DNA of 64,000 nucleotides from Chryseobacterium sp. ON_d1 (GCF_006829085.1 NZ_BJTC01000008.1:62001-126000), one strand, 5' to 3'; counted from the stretch's first letter, positions 5,988 through 14,475 are shown. Notes: generated by a model from the letters alone, not told the origin. Numbers and translations: made by a program.

Positions 5988-6893
5988 TTAATTTAAATTA
6001 CGATATTCCTGTGGTGTATTACCTGTTTTCTGTTTGAATAACTTGCTGAAATATTGTGGATACTCAAATCCCAACTGGTAAGCAATTTCGCTGATGCTTT
6101 TGTCACTACCCAGTAAGATATTCTTCGCTTCTTCTACCAGAAAATAATGGATTTGGTCTTTAGCATTCATCCCGGTTTCCTTTTTGAGAAGGTCGCTCAG
6201 ATAATTGGGTGACAGGTTGATTTTTTCTGCCAGATAACTTACCGTTGGAAGTCCTTGCTCCCTGATCGTATTAGAGTTGAAATAATCCTGCAAAATACTC
6301 TCGACCTGCGAGACGATATCACGATTGGAAATTTTTCTTGTAATGAACTGTCTTCCATAATATCTCGTACAATAATTCAGAAGAACCTCTATATTGGATA
6401 CGATGAGGCTCTGGCTGTAGTTGTCGATATTCTCTTCCAGCTCATTCTGTATTTTCTGTATGCAGTCGAATAATGTTGTCTTTTCTTTATCAGAGAGATG
6501 AAGAGCTTCAGAAGATTCATAAGAAAAGAATGTATATTCTTTCATTTTCGCGCCCAAAGAGGTCCCCCTAACCAAATCCGGATGAAAAAACAAGCCCCAG
6601 CCCATCATATCTTCTTTATTATCAATCTCGCTGTCCATTGTGAGAACCTGCCTTGGTCCTATACAGATCAGACTTCCGTCCTGAAAATCATAAGATTGTC
6701 TGCCATAACGCAGATTATTGGCACAGTAATTTTTAAACATGATGGAATAAAAGTCACAGCTTACACGTACATCTTCTTCAATCATCTCATCTACTTTACT
6801 AAAGTCGATAACTGCGACCAGCGGATGTTTCGTAACGCCTTTTACAAATTTATTGATTTCAGAAATACTTTTTATATGAATAATAGGTTGCAT
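5988..6893 (-). CDS. AraC-family transcriptional regulator
   Basis: A 301-residue protein. The N-terminal two thirds (residues 1-190) look like an AraC-type beta-rich sensor domain. The C-terminal 100 residues form the AraC double helix-turn-helix: first HTH at about 206-235 (VSYLAEKINLSPNYLSDLLKKETG) and second in the signature SISEIAYQLGFEYPQYFSKLFKQKTGNTPQEYR at the end. It is last in a set of leftward genes with the membrane protein and the SDR. The 30-bp motif repeated upstream of the SDR and DUF2147 genes is a candidate binding site. Effector unknown. Confidence 0.93.
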   Translation of the reverse strand: MQPIIHIKSISEINKFVKGVTKHPLVAVIDFSKVDEMIEEDVRVSCDFYSIMFKNYCANNLRYGRQSYDFQDGSLICIGPRQVLTMDSEIDNKEDMMGWGLFFHPDLVRGTSLGAKMKEYTFFSYESSEALHLSDKEKTTLFDCIQKIQNELEENIDNYSQSLIVSNIEVLLNYCTRYYGRQFITRKISNRDIVSQVESILQDYFNSNTIREQGLPTVSYLAEKINLSPNYLSDLLKKETGMNAKDQIHYFLVEEAKNILLGSDKSISEIAYQLGFEYPQYFSKLFKQKTGNTPQEYRNLN

Positions 6894-7076
6894 AAAACAA
6901 ATAATTTAATGAGTTAAACGATAAAAAATAAGGCTTGTGCTGTTGAAGCACCGACAAAACAGGAGCCTCTACTCTTGCAATAAAAGGTGATGCTGTATGG
7001 AAAACCAGTTCATGCCCATTACGCCGGTTGCCAGAATTGGTTTATTTTATCGATTGTTGTCATTCCTGTATAATTT

Positions 7077-7577
7077 TCATGATTGTATTTCAGCCAAAAT
7101 GGCTTTGTAATAAATATCTGCCCTTTCCTGTGAAAAATAATCTACAACAAGACCGGCCAGTGCAAAATAAGTCAGCACAATACCCATGCTCAGCCAAGTA
7201 GGATTTTTGGTGGTCCAGAATATCAGAAGAGTAGCCAAGAAAAAGACAGTTGCCACAATTTTAGAAACTTTGTATCCATATTGAAAATCATCTACCCGCT
7301 TTTTTTCCAGTTTCGCAAATTCCACCTTATCTTTCTGATAGATTTGTGGCAGCTCTACCATACGTTTCGGATTGGAATATAACATCCCGCCACCAATAGC
7401 AGAATAAATTGCCCCTGCAACGAGCAAGGGGATGAACAGTGCCTTTGCATTAGTCGTGGTCCCTATTTTCCAAAAAAGAAAACCAGCTATAATTGTTATA
7501 ATGCCGAAAGCTACGATGAGTTTGGCTTCAAACAATTCGCCTTTTATCCAGCTGATGGTATGTTGTATCAATTCCAT
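7077..7577 (-). CDS. Four-helix membrane protein of unknown function
   Basis: 166 residues from MELIQHTISWIKGE. Hydrophobic segments lie at about residues 20-38, 46-64, 106-122 and 128-145. The central loop is charged (QKDKVEFAKLEKKRVDDFQ). The open frame extends upstream to 7715, but that part belongs to the remains of another gene and is Cys-rich and unlike a natural N-terminus, so the ATG at 7577 is chosen. No family recognised. It lies 183 bases before the AraC gene. Confidence 0.65.
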   Translation of the reverse strand: MELIQHTISWIKGELFEAKLIVAFGIITIIAGFLFWKIGTTTNAKALFIPLLVAGAIYSAIGGGMLYSNPKRMVELPQIYQKDKVEFAKLEKKRVDDFQYGYKVSKIVATVFFLATLLIFWTTKNPTWLSMGIVLTYFALAGLVVDYFSQERADIYYKAILAEIQS

Positions 7578-7588
7578 AATATGATTTT

Positions 7589-7752
7589 TTATATTTTTAT
7601 TAACTGTACTTCGTCCAAAATTCTGCAGGATTCCAGTATATCTAAGCGTTCTGCAGGATTTAATGCATAATCCAGCATCAGGTCGGCAAGGGCATTTACC
7701 TGTAGACCTTACCATTAGCTCCGGAAACTCCTATCAGAATGGCTTTCATCAT
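7589..7752 (-). pseudogene. Collapsed NAD(P)-binding oxidoreductase: N- and C-terminus joined by a deletion
   Basis: From 7752 the minus strand reads MMKAILIGVSGANGK, a typical Rossmann start of NmrA-like oxidoreductases (GxxGxxG pattern), and stops after three more codons. Shifted by one frame, the following DNA reads NALADLMLDYALNPAERLD and about 15 further residues to a TAA at 7589, which looks like the C-terminal end of the same kind of protein. The middle, roughly 170 residues, is missing. This is best explained by an internal deletion plus frameshift in a gene of the SDR/AraC cluster. Confidence 0.65.
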
Positions 7753-7804
7753 TCTCCTTTTTAAATTTAAACAAAATACAAACAACTCGGGAAGCAGAAA
7801 CGGC

Positions 7805-8632
7805 CTAAGCCATTTTTGTAATTATACTATCAAACATCCTGTCACTGAAATATTTACGCATCCATAATACAGGACCTGCGAAATATCCTTTGGCATAGCG
7901 GGTTTTAGGTTTTGCCACTGTTGCTGCCTTCACAATTTCTTTAGCCAGCAATTCGGGCTCAGAAAGGTTTTTCCCGGAAGTGTACATTTGCTTCATATTA
8001 TCAGCGGTTTTATTAGCGCCTGCCGCATACGCTCCGCTCCCTGATGTTTTCTTCAGGTTATCTGCTGCAATGCTTCCCCATTCAGTCTTGATTCCGCCCG
8101 GTTCTACGATCACCACATCAATCCCGAAAGGTTTGGTCTCGATTCTCAGACAGTCTGACCAGCCTTCCAAAGCATGTTTTGTGGCGTGATACCAGGCTCC
8201 GTAAGGCGTATAGATTTTCCCGCCAATAGATGAAATATTGACAATGCGACCAAAATGCTGCTTTCTCATTGAAGGAAGAATCAACTGGGTAAGACGTGCC
8301 AAACCAAATATATTGACCTCGAACTGTCTTTTTGCTTCTTCAATAGAGACATCTTCCACAGCTCCATAAGAACCGTAGCCTGCATTATTGATGAGGATAT
8401 CGATTTTACCTTCTTTCTGAAGTATCGTATTGACACAATCGACAATGCTCTCGTCTTTGGTCAGGTCAAGTGAAATTACCGAAACACCTTTCGCTTCCAG
8501 AGATTTCATTTTATCTGTTCTTCTGGCAGCGCCATACACCTTATATCCCTTTTGACTTAATAAAACGGCTGTAATCTCCCCCATTCCGGAAGAAGCTCCT
8601 GTTACTAATGCTACTTTACTCATAGTATTCAT
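7805..8632 (-). CDS. Short-chain dehydrogenase/reductase (SDR)
   Basis: 275 residues from MNTMSKVALVTGASSGMG. The cofactor motif TGASSGMG, the NNAG motif (DILINNAGYGSYG), the active-site Ser in NISSIGG and the YxxxK pair (GAWYHATKHALEG) are all present, so it should be an active classical SDR, NADP-preferring if the RR after the second strand (GAARRTDKM) is taken as a guide. Substrate unknown. An ATG at 8623 is an equal alternative start. The frame to 8707 runs across the duplicated regulatory motif and is not used. Its neighbours suggest control by the AraC regulator. Confidence 0.9.
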   Translation of the reverse strand: MNTMSKVALVTGASSGMGEITAVLLSQKGYKVYGAARRTDKMKSLEAKGVSVISLDLTKDESIVDCVNTILQKEGKIDILINNAGYGSYGAVEDVSIEEAKRQFEVNIFGLARLTQLILPSMRKQHFGRIVNISSIGGKIYTPYGAWYHATKHALEGWSDCLRIETKPFGIDVVIVEPGGIKTEWGSIAADNLKKTSGSGAYAAGANKTADNMKQMYTSGKNLSEPELLAKEIVKAATVAKPKTRYAKGYFAGPVLWMRKYFSDRMFDSIITKMA

Positions 8633-8670
8633 TTTTATTGGTACAAAGTTCCGATTTATTAAGATCACCT

Positions 8671-8700
8671 GATAAGACAAATCCACTATTGTTGTATACA
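8671..8700 (-). promoter_or_regulatory. 30-bp motif, copy 1 (upstream of the SDR gene)
   Basis: On the minus strand the site begins TGTATACAACAA and continues with GTGGATTTGT and TTATC. It is 38 bases upstream of the SDR start. The same 30-bp string with three mismatches lies at 9435-9464 upstream of the DUF2147 gene. Sharing of so long a string by two neighbouring promoters indicates a regulator site, most simply of the nearby AraC protein. Confidence 0.6.
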
Positions 8701-8758
8701 AATCCATTATGCCCTTTTGTAGAAATTCCTTTCATTTTGATCAAAAATTAAATAATAA

Positions 8759-8788
8759 AACCTCACAAACTAAAAAGTCTGTAAGGTT
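8759..8788 (-). terminator. Terminator of the DUF2147 gene
   Basis: On the minus strand AACCTTACAGAC pairs with GTTTGTGAGGTT around TTTTTA, followed by TTATTATT. It separates the DUF2147 gene from the SDR gene, so each has its own transcript, in agreement with each having its own copy of the 30-bp motif. Confidence 0.65.
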
Positions 8789-8901
8789 CTATTATTATAA
8801 AAAGAAATATTTTTTTAAAAATCCTTTCCTCTCATACCATCTATCATCACGGCTCCATTCTACCAATGACGATTCCATAATTTGAATTAATTTTTAAATT
8901 T

Positions 8902-9339
8902 TTACTTGATCCTATGGAATGTAGCTGTCTTTCCAAGCAATGATACCCCCATAAAGCCACGAAGGTTCATCTTTCCGTCTTTTATCCAGGCTTTACACTT
9001 GTAAGTGTCTCCACTTGGTGCATTGTATATCTTTCCGTCTACATACTCTTCTCCATCCCATGTAAGCCCTGTGAGGCTTGTCATTCCTATCAAATCTCTC
9101 GAGCGGAGTTTTACATCCGGGTTTTTGGTGTCTTTTTTAGAGGTCACCCCATCTTTCTCAACAATCTGGTTGCCCCAAAGATATCTGCCATAATATTTGT
9201 CGCCTTGTCTAAAGATTTCCATCTTCACATCTTTTTTGTCAGACTCCCATTTTCCCAATATGGCATCCGCTTTGTCCTGTGCAAAAGTTCTGCCGGCAAA
9301 AGTCAGCATCAATACGAATAAGATTTTTAGTGTTTTCAT
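8902..9339 (-). CDS. Exported DUF2147-family protein
   Basis: 145 residues with a signal peptide (MKTLKILFVLMLTFAGRTFAQ). The mature part has the DUF2147 pattern: ILGKWESDKKDVKMEIFRQGDKYYGRYLW, then DLIGMTSLTGLTWDGEEYVDGKIYNAPSGDTYKCKAWI and a closing GFMGVSLLGKTATFHR. The fold is a small lipocalin-like barrel; function is unknown in general. The 30-bp motif lies 95 bases upstream, shared with the SDR gene, so the two probably respond to the same signal. Confidence 0.85.
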   Translation of the reverse strand: MKTLKILFVLMLTFAGRTFAQDKADAILGKWESDKKDVKMEIFRQGDKYYGRYLWGNQIVEKDGVTSKKDTKNPDVKLRSRDLIGMTSLTGLTWDGEEYVDGKIYNAPSGDTYKCKAWIKDGKMNLRGFMGVSLLGKTATFHRIK

Positions 9340-9434
9340 TGCTTAAAAATTTAATGGTTAAAAATTGGTTTATAATGATATATTCTTTTGCTTCAACTTA
9401 CTGATGCAAAGATAACAAGAACAGTATTGAGGGA

Positions 9435-9464
9435 GATAATACAAATCCACGGTTGTTGTATACA
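9435..9464 (-). promoter_or_regulatory. 30-bp motif, copy 2 (upstream of the DUF2147 gene)
   Basis: Same string as 8671-8700: TGTATACAACAA, then two differing bases, GTGGATTTGT, one differing base, TTATC (minus strand). It starts 95 bases upstream of the DUF2147 start. See copy 1 for interpretation. Confidence 0.6.
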
Positions 9465-9788
9465 TTTTACAGAAATGTATAATTGGGCAGCTAGAGCATG
9501 AAAAACTGCAAACCAGTTATAAAAAACATTGTAACCTACTTATGAGTAGAAAAAGAATCAGGAAATCTTTAAAAACCTCAGGACAATGTCTGGTTTTTGA
9601 AAGGACATAGTTCGAATGATTTTATCTTTCAAATGGTTACACTGAGCTGAATCGGAATGAATTATTGATAATGATTATCGAATATTTTGCTGAATATGAA
9701 TTATTAAGGACATAACAATATTATATTTCATGGTAATGGTGAAAGTATCAGAATATACAAGTTTCAACAAAAGGAAAATGATATTTAA
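9465..9788. other. Gene-free stretch with a Fur-box-like palindrome
   Basis: No credible gene is visible. GATAATGATTATC (9667-9679) is a palindrome resembling half of a Fur box, but no gene is placed to be controlled by it: the GH43 gene ends 110 bases away and faces away. The part around 9480-9570 (GGGCAGCT, AAAACTG, GAGTAG) resembles 16413-16490 and may be a decayed dispersed element. Confidence 0.3.
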
Positions 9789-10904
9789 TTAATATTTAAT
9801 AACCTGTTCCGTCCACGTAGGCCCGTCAATAAAAAACCTTCCGTCTTTGTAATGCACCGGCTCGATTCCCATTTGTGGACCCAGTTCCCAAGGTTCGAAG
9901 GTCTGGCTGTAAGGATACGGTCGTTTTTCATACATAAAATAGTGGCAGGAATTCCATAAGTTTCCATCCGGACCAATAAATAATGCGTTGTGGCCGGTTT
10001 CCTGATAAGGGTCTTCGGTATCGGTAAACTGCAAATTTTCATAACCACCGTCTTTTGCCATTTGCTGTCTGTAGCCTTTTTTGCGGGTTCCGAAAATCGG
10101 TTCAGGTGAAGCGAGTTTCCAGGGTCCTAAAGGTGATTTTGATTTCAGCAAACCAACTTCATAACCTCTTGTCCAAGTGGAAAAAAACATAAAATACAAT
10201 CCTTCTTTTTTAGTAACGAAGGGACCTTCGATTCCACCAACCATCCATTCCGGCCAGCCTGGTTGTTTTTTATCCAGGAATTTTTGAATAGGCGTGGTTA
10301 ACTTTCCTGTTTTTAAATCGATTTTAGCCTGAAACAATCCATTTCCGCTACAATACAGGTAGACCTGTCCGTCCTCATCTTCGAACAAAGTGGCATCGTT
10401 ATTATATTGTGGAGTAAGCGGACCATTCAACAGTTTGTATGGACCCGTAACTTTATCTGCTGAGAACAGCCAAATGTTGTGCGTCGCCATTCCTTTCGGA
10501 TCTTCTTTGGTTACCTTTCCGCTGTTTACAATCAAGTAATATTTTCCTTTAATGAAATGAATTTCTGGAGCCCAGAAACGACCGTTATAAGGACAATCTT
10601 TGGGAAGTTTCTTAGCATCAATCAAAAAAGAGTGCTGTTTCCAATTCACCATATCTTTTGAAACCAACATTCGGACGCCGGGATTTTTGCCTTCCCAAAC
10701 AGGATTGGAAGTTCCCACGCAATACCATACATCATCAACCTTAATGATGAAATGGTCTCGCATAGAAATGGCAGTATCTCTGGTAATCGGATTGGTGTAT
10801 CGAAATTCTCTTTTAGCTGAAACTTTTGGTTTTTCCTGAGCAAAATTCATATTTGAAGTAAGAATAAATAAAAATGATAACAGAATATTTTTAAAATTTT
10901 TCAT
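9789..10904 (-). CDS. Exported glycoside hydrolase, family 43-like
   Basis: 371 residues with a signal peptide ending NMNFAQ. It shows the GH43 five-blade propeller triad: D50 (SMRDHFI, general base), D170 (YNNDATLFEDEDG, pKa modulator) and E226 (GGIEGPF, general acid), plus the WAPEIH motif at 111-116. Members act on arabinan, xylan side chains or related polymers, as arabinofuranosidases, xylosidases or galactosidases; the subfamily cannot be told here. It lies 11 bases after the GH115 gene and is surely cotranscribed, which points to glucuronoarabinoxylan as substrate. There is no SusC/SusD pair in the window. Confidence 0.88.
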   Translation of the reverse strand: MKNFKNILLSFLFILTSNMNFAQEKPKVSAKREFRYTNPITRDTAISMRDHFIIKVDDVWYCVGTSNPVWEGKNPGVRMLVSKDMVNWKQHSFLIDAKKLPKDCPYNGRFWAPEIHFIKGKYYLIVNSGKVTKEDPKGMATHNIWLFSADKVTGPYKLLNGPLTPQYNNDATLFEDEDGQVYLYCSGNGLFQAKIDLKTGKLTTPIQKFLDKKQPGWPEWMVGGIEGPFVTKKEGLYFMFFSTWTRGYEVGLLKSKSPLGPWKLASPEPIFGTRKKGYRQQMAKDGGYENLQFTDTEDPYQETGHNALFIGPDGNLWNSCHYFMYEKRPYPYSQTFEPWELGPQMGIEPVHYKDGRFFIDGPTWTEQVIKY

Positions 10905-10915
10905 ATTTTGAATAT

Positions 10916-13471
10916 TTATCTTTTATAAGGACTTTCATCCATCTTCAAGTAAGTTTCTTCATAACCATCGTTATCAATTACCACTTTGTACAGGACAATT
11001 CCCGGGTCTAAGGGTTCAATTGTCAACGTGTAATTTCCGTTTTGATTGGCAGGAAGCGTGAAGATTTCTACTTTTTCTACCAATCTTGCGGCGGCTGCCG
11101 GGTACATTTTGGAATAATTATTCGCCCATGTCAAATCCTGATTGATGTCGATGGTTTTTGTCGCATTCTTATCTAAATAAGCTTTGATGCTGTGACCGCC
11201 TTTTTTGAACGGAAGTGTAGAATCAAAGAATAAATGGACTTTTACGCTGAAAGGTTTATCTTTTAATTTGAATTGATATGCAATGGAAGTTCCATCCGTT
11301 TTTTCGGTGTAAGGCATCAGTGCAATCCCGGAAAGTGTTCTTCCCAAATCAGGAATTACTGTCCATTTTGTTTTTGATGAGGCTCTGTTTTCATAGAAAT
11401 GTTCTGCTTCTATTGCAACCACACCATTTTTTTCTTCAAAAATATATCCGCCTGTTTTTGCTTCTTCTCTCTTGACTCTGTAAACGGACGGCTTGATGTT
11501 TCCTCCTTTCGGTTCCTCCCAGGATTTGTATCCGATGTGGATCTGGTCCATCATATGATTCCATTTTCCACTGGAAATATTGAGGTTGTAATCTTTGGTA
11601 TATTCTGTATCTCTGGCAAAACACTCATTGGCATAATCTGCCCAATAATTGGCTTTCAAATCTTTTTCTTCAGCCAGTTTATGATTCATCGCAACTGCGT
11701 AATACATATCGTAAAGATTCGCCATTGCACGAATGGGATGCAGAACAATCTGTTTGTAGGTATCTCTGTAAGCCTCATCTAAATTGATGAATTGTCTCAA
11801 AGCTCTTGTTTCCAAAGATAAATAAGCATCTCTTACCTGCAAAAATTCACCACTTTGAAGATTGTAGGTTTTGTCGTTCAGCATTTCTGCCGAAACTCTT
11901 GAATTGTATTTACAGTAAAGATTAATGATTTCTGCAATTTCTTTTGCACTGGTCTTTTCAAAATGTTCTTCTGCAAACTTCACCGAATAATTTTCAAGAT
12001 TGTCCTGTGTAAAAGAAGTGGGATTCCATGCCATATTCAGGAAGAAATCCATCGGATATTCATTCGGTTTCAAGTCTCCAACGTTCAGAATCCATATTTT
12101 ATCAACTCCGTAACTGTACGTTAACTGCAACTGTTCCCACATATGTGGAATCTGCGTCATATTCAACCATTGATAGGCTCTCGGGGCACCGTGCAAATCG
12201 ACGTGATAGTACATTCCGTAACCGCCTGGATGTTTTTTGGATTTCAGCTCAGGAAGCCGTCGCACATTACCCCAATTGTCGTCGCAAAGCAAAATAATGA
12301 CATCATCTGGAACTTTCATTCCCTGATCGTAATATTCCAAAACCTCACTGTATAAAGCCCAAAGCTGAGGTGTTTTTTTAACAGGTTTTCCTGTTACTTT
12401 TTCAATAACTTTTCTTTGATCAGTCATTATCTGCTCCAATTGCTTAAAGTTGGCTTCGGCACTTCCCAGATTGGTCATCGGTTCGTCTCCATCGCCTCGC
12501 ATTCCCATTGTTACAAGATTGTCATAATTTTTATTACGATTGAATCCGTCTTCCCAGAATTTCAAAAGAGCGTTTTTATTAGTGTGATAATTCCATTCTC
12601 CATTTCCGTATTCTTTGCGGTGATTGCCCCATTCTTTCTGGGCTCTCATCATTGGTTCGTGGTGGGAAGTTCCCATGACGATTCCATATTCATCGGCTAC
12701 TTTAGGGTTGAGCGGATCGTCTTCATTAAAGGCTTTCCCCCACATTGCTGGCCAAAGATAATTGGCTCTGAGACGAAGCAGAAGTTCAAACACATGTGCA
12801 TACATTTTACTGTTGATGCCTCCGAATTTCGTTCTTGCCCAGGTTCCAAAAGCAGGTTCTTCATCATTAATAAAAATTCCACGGTATTTCACTTTCGGTT
12901 CGCCTGAAGCAAAATATCCCGGAACTACATATGCTGAAGGACGTTTCTGAAAAGGAACATCATTCCACCAATGCCAAGGCGAAACGCCAAGCTGTTTTGA
13001 AATTTCATAAATTCCATAAATCGTTCCCCGTCTGTCACTTCCTGCAATGACGAGCTGTTTTTTAGATTTTGGATTTTCCACGGTTGTAATGACAAAACTC
13101 TCCCACTTTCCCTTCAAATCAACCGCTTTGATTTTTTTTGAGGTAATCAGTTGATCAATCTTCTTACTGGTTCCAACTGTTCCGATGATTACTTCAAATT
13201 CACCGGAAGTTTCTGAGGTGAAAAGATTAGGTAATTTTCCGGTCACTTTCTGAATGTCCGACTGTAAGTCTTTTGCAGCGCGAACCACGGCAACATTTTC
13301 GGATTTGTCATACCATAAATCTGCAGCTTTTCCTTCTTTTGACACCAACGGAAAACCGTTATCACCTGAAATGAGGCTTGCCATAATTCCAGAAGTTTGC
13401 TGGGCAGAAATCAAGGTAAAAAGTGAGAGACAGAGCATACAAGCAGCTATCATATGATAAATTCTGAACAT
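10916..13471 (-). CDS. Exported xylan alpha-1,2-glucuronidase, family GH115
   Basis: 851 residues with a signal peptide (MFRIYHMIAACMLCLSLFTLISAQ). The N-terminal part is the family's small alpha/beta domain (ALRAAKDLQSDIQKVTGKLPNLF-like region). The TIM-barrel follows, with KVKYRGIFINDEEP, LLRLRANYLWPAMWGKAF and GTSHHEPMMR, all characteristic of GH115. The late part (PYTEKTDGTSIAYQFKLKD... LYKVVIDNDGY) is a beta-sandwich of the C-terminal domain. The length is normal. GH115 enzymes remove (4-O-methyl)glucuronic acid from xylan, including internal residues. It is the first gene of a two-gene unit with GH43. Confidence 0.92.
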   Translation of the reverse strand: MFRIYHMIAACMLCLSLFTLISAQQTSGIMASLISGDNGFPLVSKEGKAADLWYDKSENVAVVRAAKDLQSDIQKVTGKLPNLFTSETSGEFEVIIGTVGTSKKIDQLITSKKIKAVDLKGKWESFVITTVENPKSKKQLVIAGSDRRGTIYGIYEISKQLGVSPWHWWNDVPFQKRPSAYVVPGYFASGEPKVKYRGIFINDEEPAFGTWARTKFGGINSKMYAHVFELLLRLRANYLWPAMWGKAFNEDDPLNPKVADEYGIVMGTSHHEPMMRAQKEWGNHRKEYGNGEWNYHTNKNALLKFWEDGFNRNKNYDNLVTMGMRGDGDEPMTNLGSAEANFKQLEQIMTDQRKVIEKVTGKPVKKTPQLWALYSEVLEYYDQGMKVPDDVIILLCDDNWGNVRRLPELKSKKHPGGYGMYYHVDLHGAPRAYQWLNMTQIPHMWEQLQLTYSYGVDKIWILNVGDLKPNEYPMDFFLNMAWNPTSFTQDNLENYSVKFAEEHFEKTSAKEIAEIINLYCKYNSRVSAEMLNDKTYNLQSGEFLQVRDAYLSLETRALRQFINLDEAYRDTYKQIVLHPIRAMANLYDMYYAVAMNHKLAEEKDLKANYWADYANECFARDTEYTKDYNLNISSGKWNHMMDQIHIGYKSWEEPKGGNIKPSVYRVKREEAKTGGYIFEEKNGVVAIEAEHFYENRASSKTKWTVIPDLGRTLSGIALMPYTEKTDGTSIAYQFKLKDKPFSVKVHLFFDSTLPFKKGGHSIKAYLDKNATKTIDINQDLTWANNYSKMYPAAAARLVEKVEIFTLPANQNGNYTLTIEPLDPGIVLYKVVIDNDGYEETYLKMDESPYKR

Positions 13472-13783
13472 TATGTTTACTTAGTATAATACATTTTTAC
13501 TCTTAGATGAATTAGCTATATGTTGTAGGATACTTCTTTAATACACAAATTATCTTAGCCAAAGTAAATTTCATCTGCTTCAATAACAGCTTATAAAGAT
13601 ATTATTTTTAAATGTATTTTTTACATTTATTAATTAAAATCATGAAACTGCTCTCCACTTTACTCATAATTTGAAACAGAAAAAACTTATTATTTTATAT
13701 CAAACCTTTGGTGAATTTTTACCTTATATAAGCCTAATTACTTATTTTAGAATTCCTGAAATTCTTTCCAAATCATCCGTCAA
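13472..13783. other. Gene-free stretch upstream of the GH115 gene
   Basis: Very AT-rich, with no credible coding frame. It must hold the promoter of the GH115-GH43 unit, but no convincing -33/-7 pair could be fixed by eye. Confidence 0.3.
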
Positions 13784-13816
13784 ATTTTCGATATATCTTC
13801 GGTCCCAGGCACAAAA
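13784..13816 (+). other. Decayed tRNA 3' end (possible second attachment scar)
   Basis: The stretch contains TTTTCGAT (13785-13792) and then CGGTCCCAGGCACA (13800-13813), which aligns with the end of the tRNA-Leu fragment (CCGGTCCTGGGTACA). It is directly followed by a near-copy of the same terminator. No cloverleaf can be formed, so this is not a working tRNA. It may be an older integration scar or a dead tRNA gene. Confidence 0.45.
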
Positions 13817-13850
13817 AATCCTCTGAAATCATTTTGATTTCAGAGGATTT
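13817..13850 (+). terminator. tRNA-type terminator, second copy
   Basis: ATCCTCTGAAATCA pairs with TGATTTCAGAGGAT around TTT, followed by TTGATTTTTAG. Spacing from the CACA of the tRNA-like end and the downstream GATTTTTAGGG match the copy at 5775-5811 (TTTTTAGGG there too), which argues for common origin. Confidence 0.7.
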
Positions 13851-14016
13851 TGATTTTTAGGGGGGGTGGTCAATTTTTTCTAAATTAAAATGATATTGAA
13901 GCCATTCATGAGGCAAAAAATTATGTGATTATTTAAAGATGTGCATCAGTTCAGGTATATATCTGACTGAATTATATGCCTCCCCTATCCGGATTCCTTT
14001 TATTTCATGTACCTCA

Positions 14017-14475
14017 TCATAAAAAATGATAGAGAAAGATCACATCTCCTGTATAAGCGGCCTTCAATTGATCTTTAATCAGCAATTTTGCCTGAACTAT
14101 TACTTTTACGGTTCCTTTAAGATTAGTTACAGACCTGATTGTGGCCTGCAGTTTCACCTCATGATCTACCGGAACTGCCTGCCCAAATTTGAAATTTTCG
14201 ATCCCGTAATTAATTTCCATTTTAACATTTCTCACATCAGCAATCTGCTTCCAGAGATAAGGAATTAACGACAGTAAAAGATAGCCATGGGCTATGGTAG
14301 ACTTAAAAGGGCCCTCATTCTCAGCTCTCAGTTTATCTGTATGAATCCACTGATAATCTAAAGTGGCTTCCGCAAACCGGTTGATCTGATCCTGGTCTAT
14401 TAAATGCCATTCGGAAGTACCGATCATTTGGCCCTCGAAAGACTTATATTCATTAAAATTATTGATGATGGTCAT
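14017..14475 (-). CDS. MaoC-like (R)-specific hydratase/dehydratase
   Basis: 152 residues from MTIINNFNEYKSFEGQMIGT. A single hot-dog domain with the hydratase-2 motif: D40-x4-H45 (LDYQWIHTD) and STIAHGYLLLSL following at 59-70. These residues act in hydration of trans-2-enoyl-CoA. The length fits single-domain MaoC/PhaJ-like proteins. The frame extends to 14553, but the extra 26 residues are not part of the family's usual start, so 14475 is taken. No pathway partner is next to it; the gene seems to stand alone. Confidence 0.85.
   Translation of the reverse strand: MTIINNFNEYKSFEGQMIGTSEWHLIDQDQINRFAEATLDYQWIHTDKLRAENEGPFKSTIAHGYLLLSLIPYLWKQIADVRNVKMEINYGIENFKFGQAVPVDHEVKLQATIRSVTNLKGTVKVIVQAKLLIKDQLKAAYTGDVIFLYHFL

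Noticed and set aside
7593..7715. An N-terminal extension of the membrane protein (47 residues more)
   Set aside because: The extension is Cys-rich, unlike a membrane-protein start, and is explained by the remains of a deleted oxidoreductase gene in another frame.
12416..12907. A 163-codon frame opposite to the GH115 gene
   Set aside because: It is the complement of conserved GH115 coding sequence.
13784..13816. A working second tRNA gene
   Set aside because: No anticodon arm, D-arm or acceptor partner is present; only the 3' end and terminator resemble a tRNA gene.
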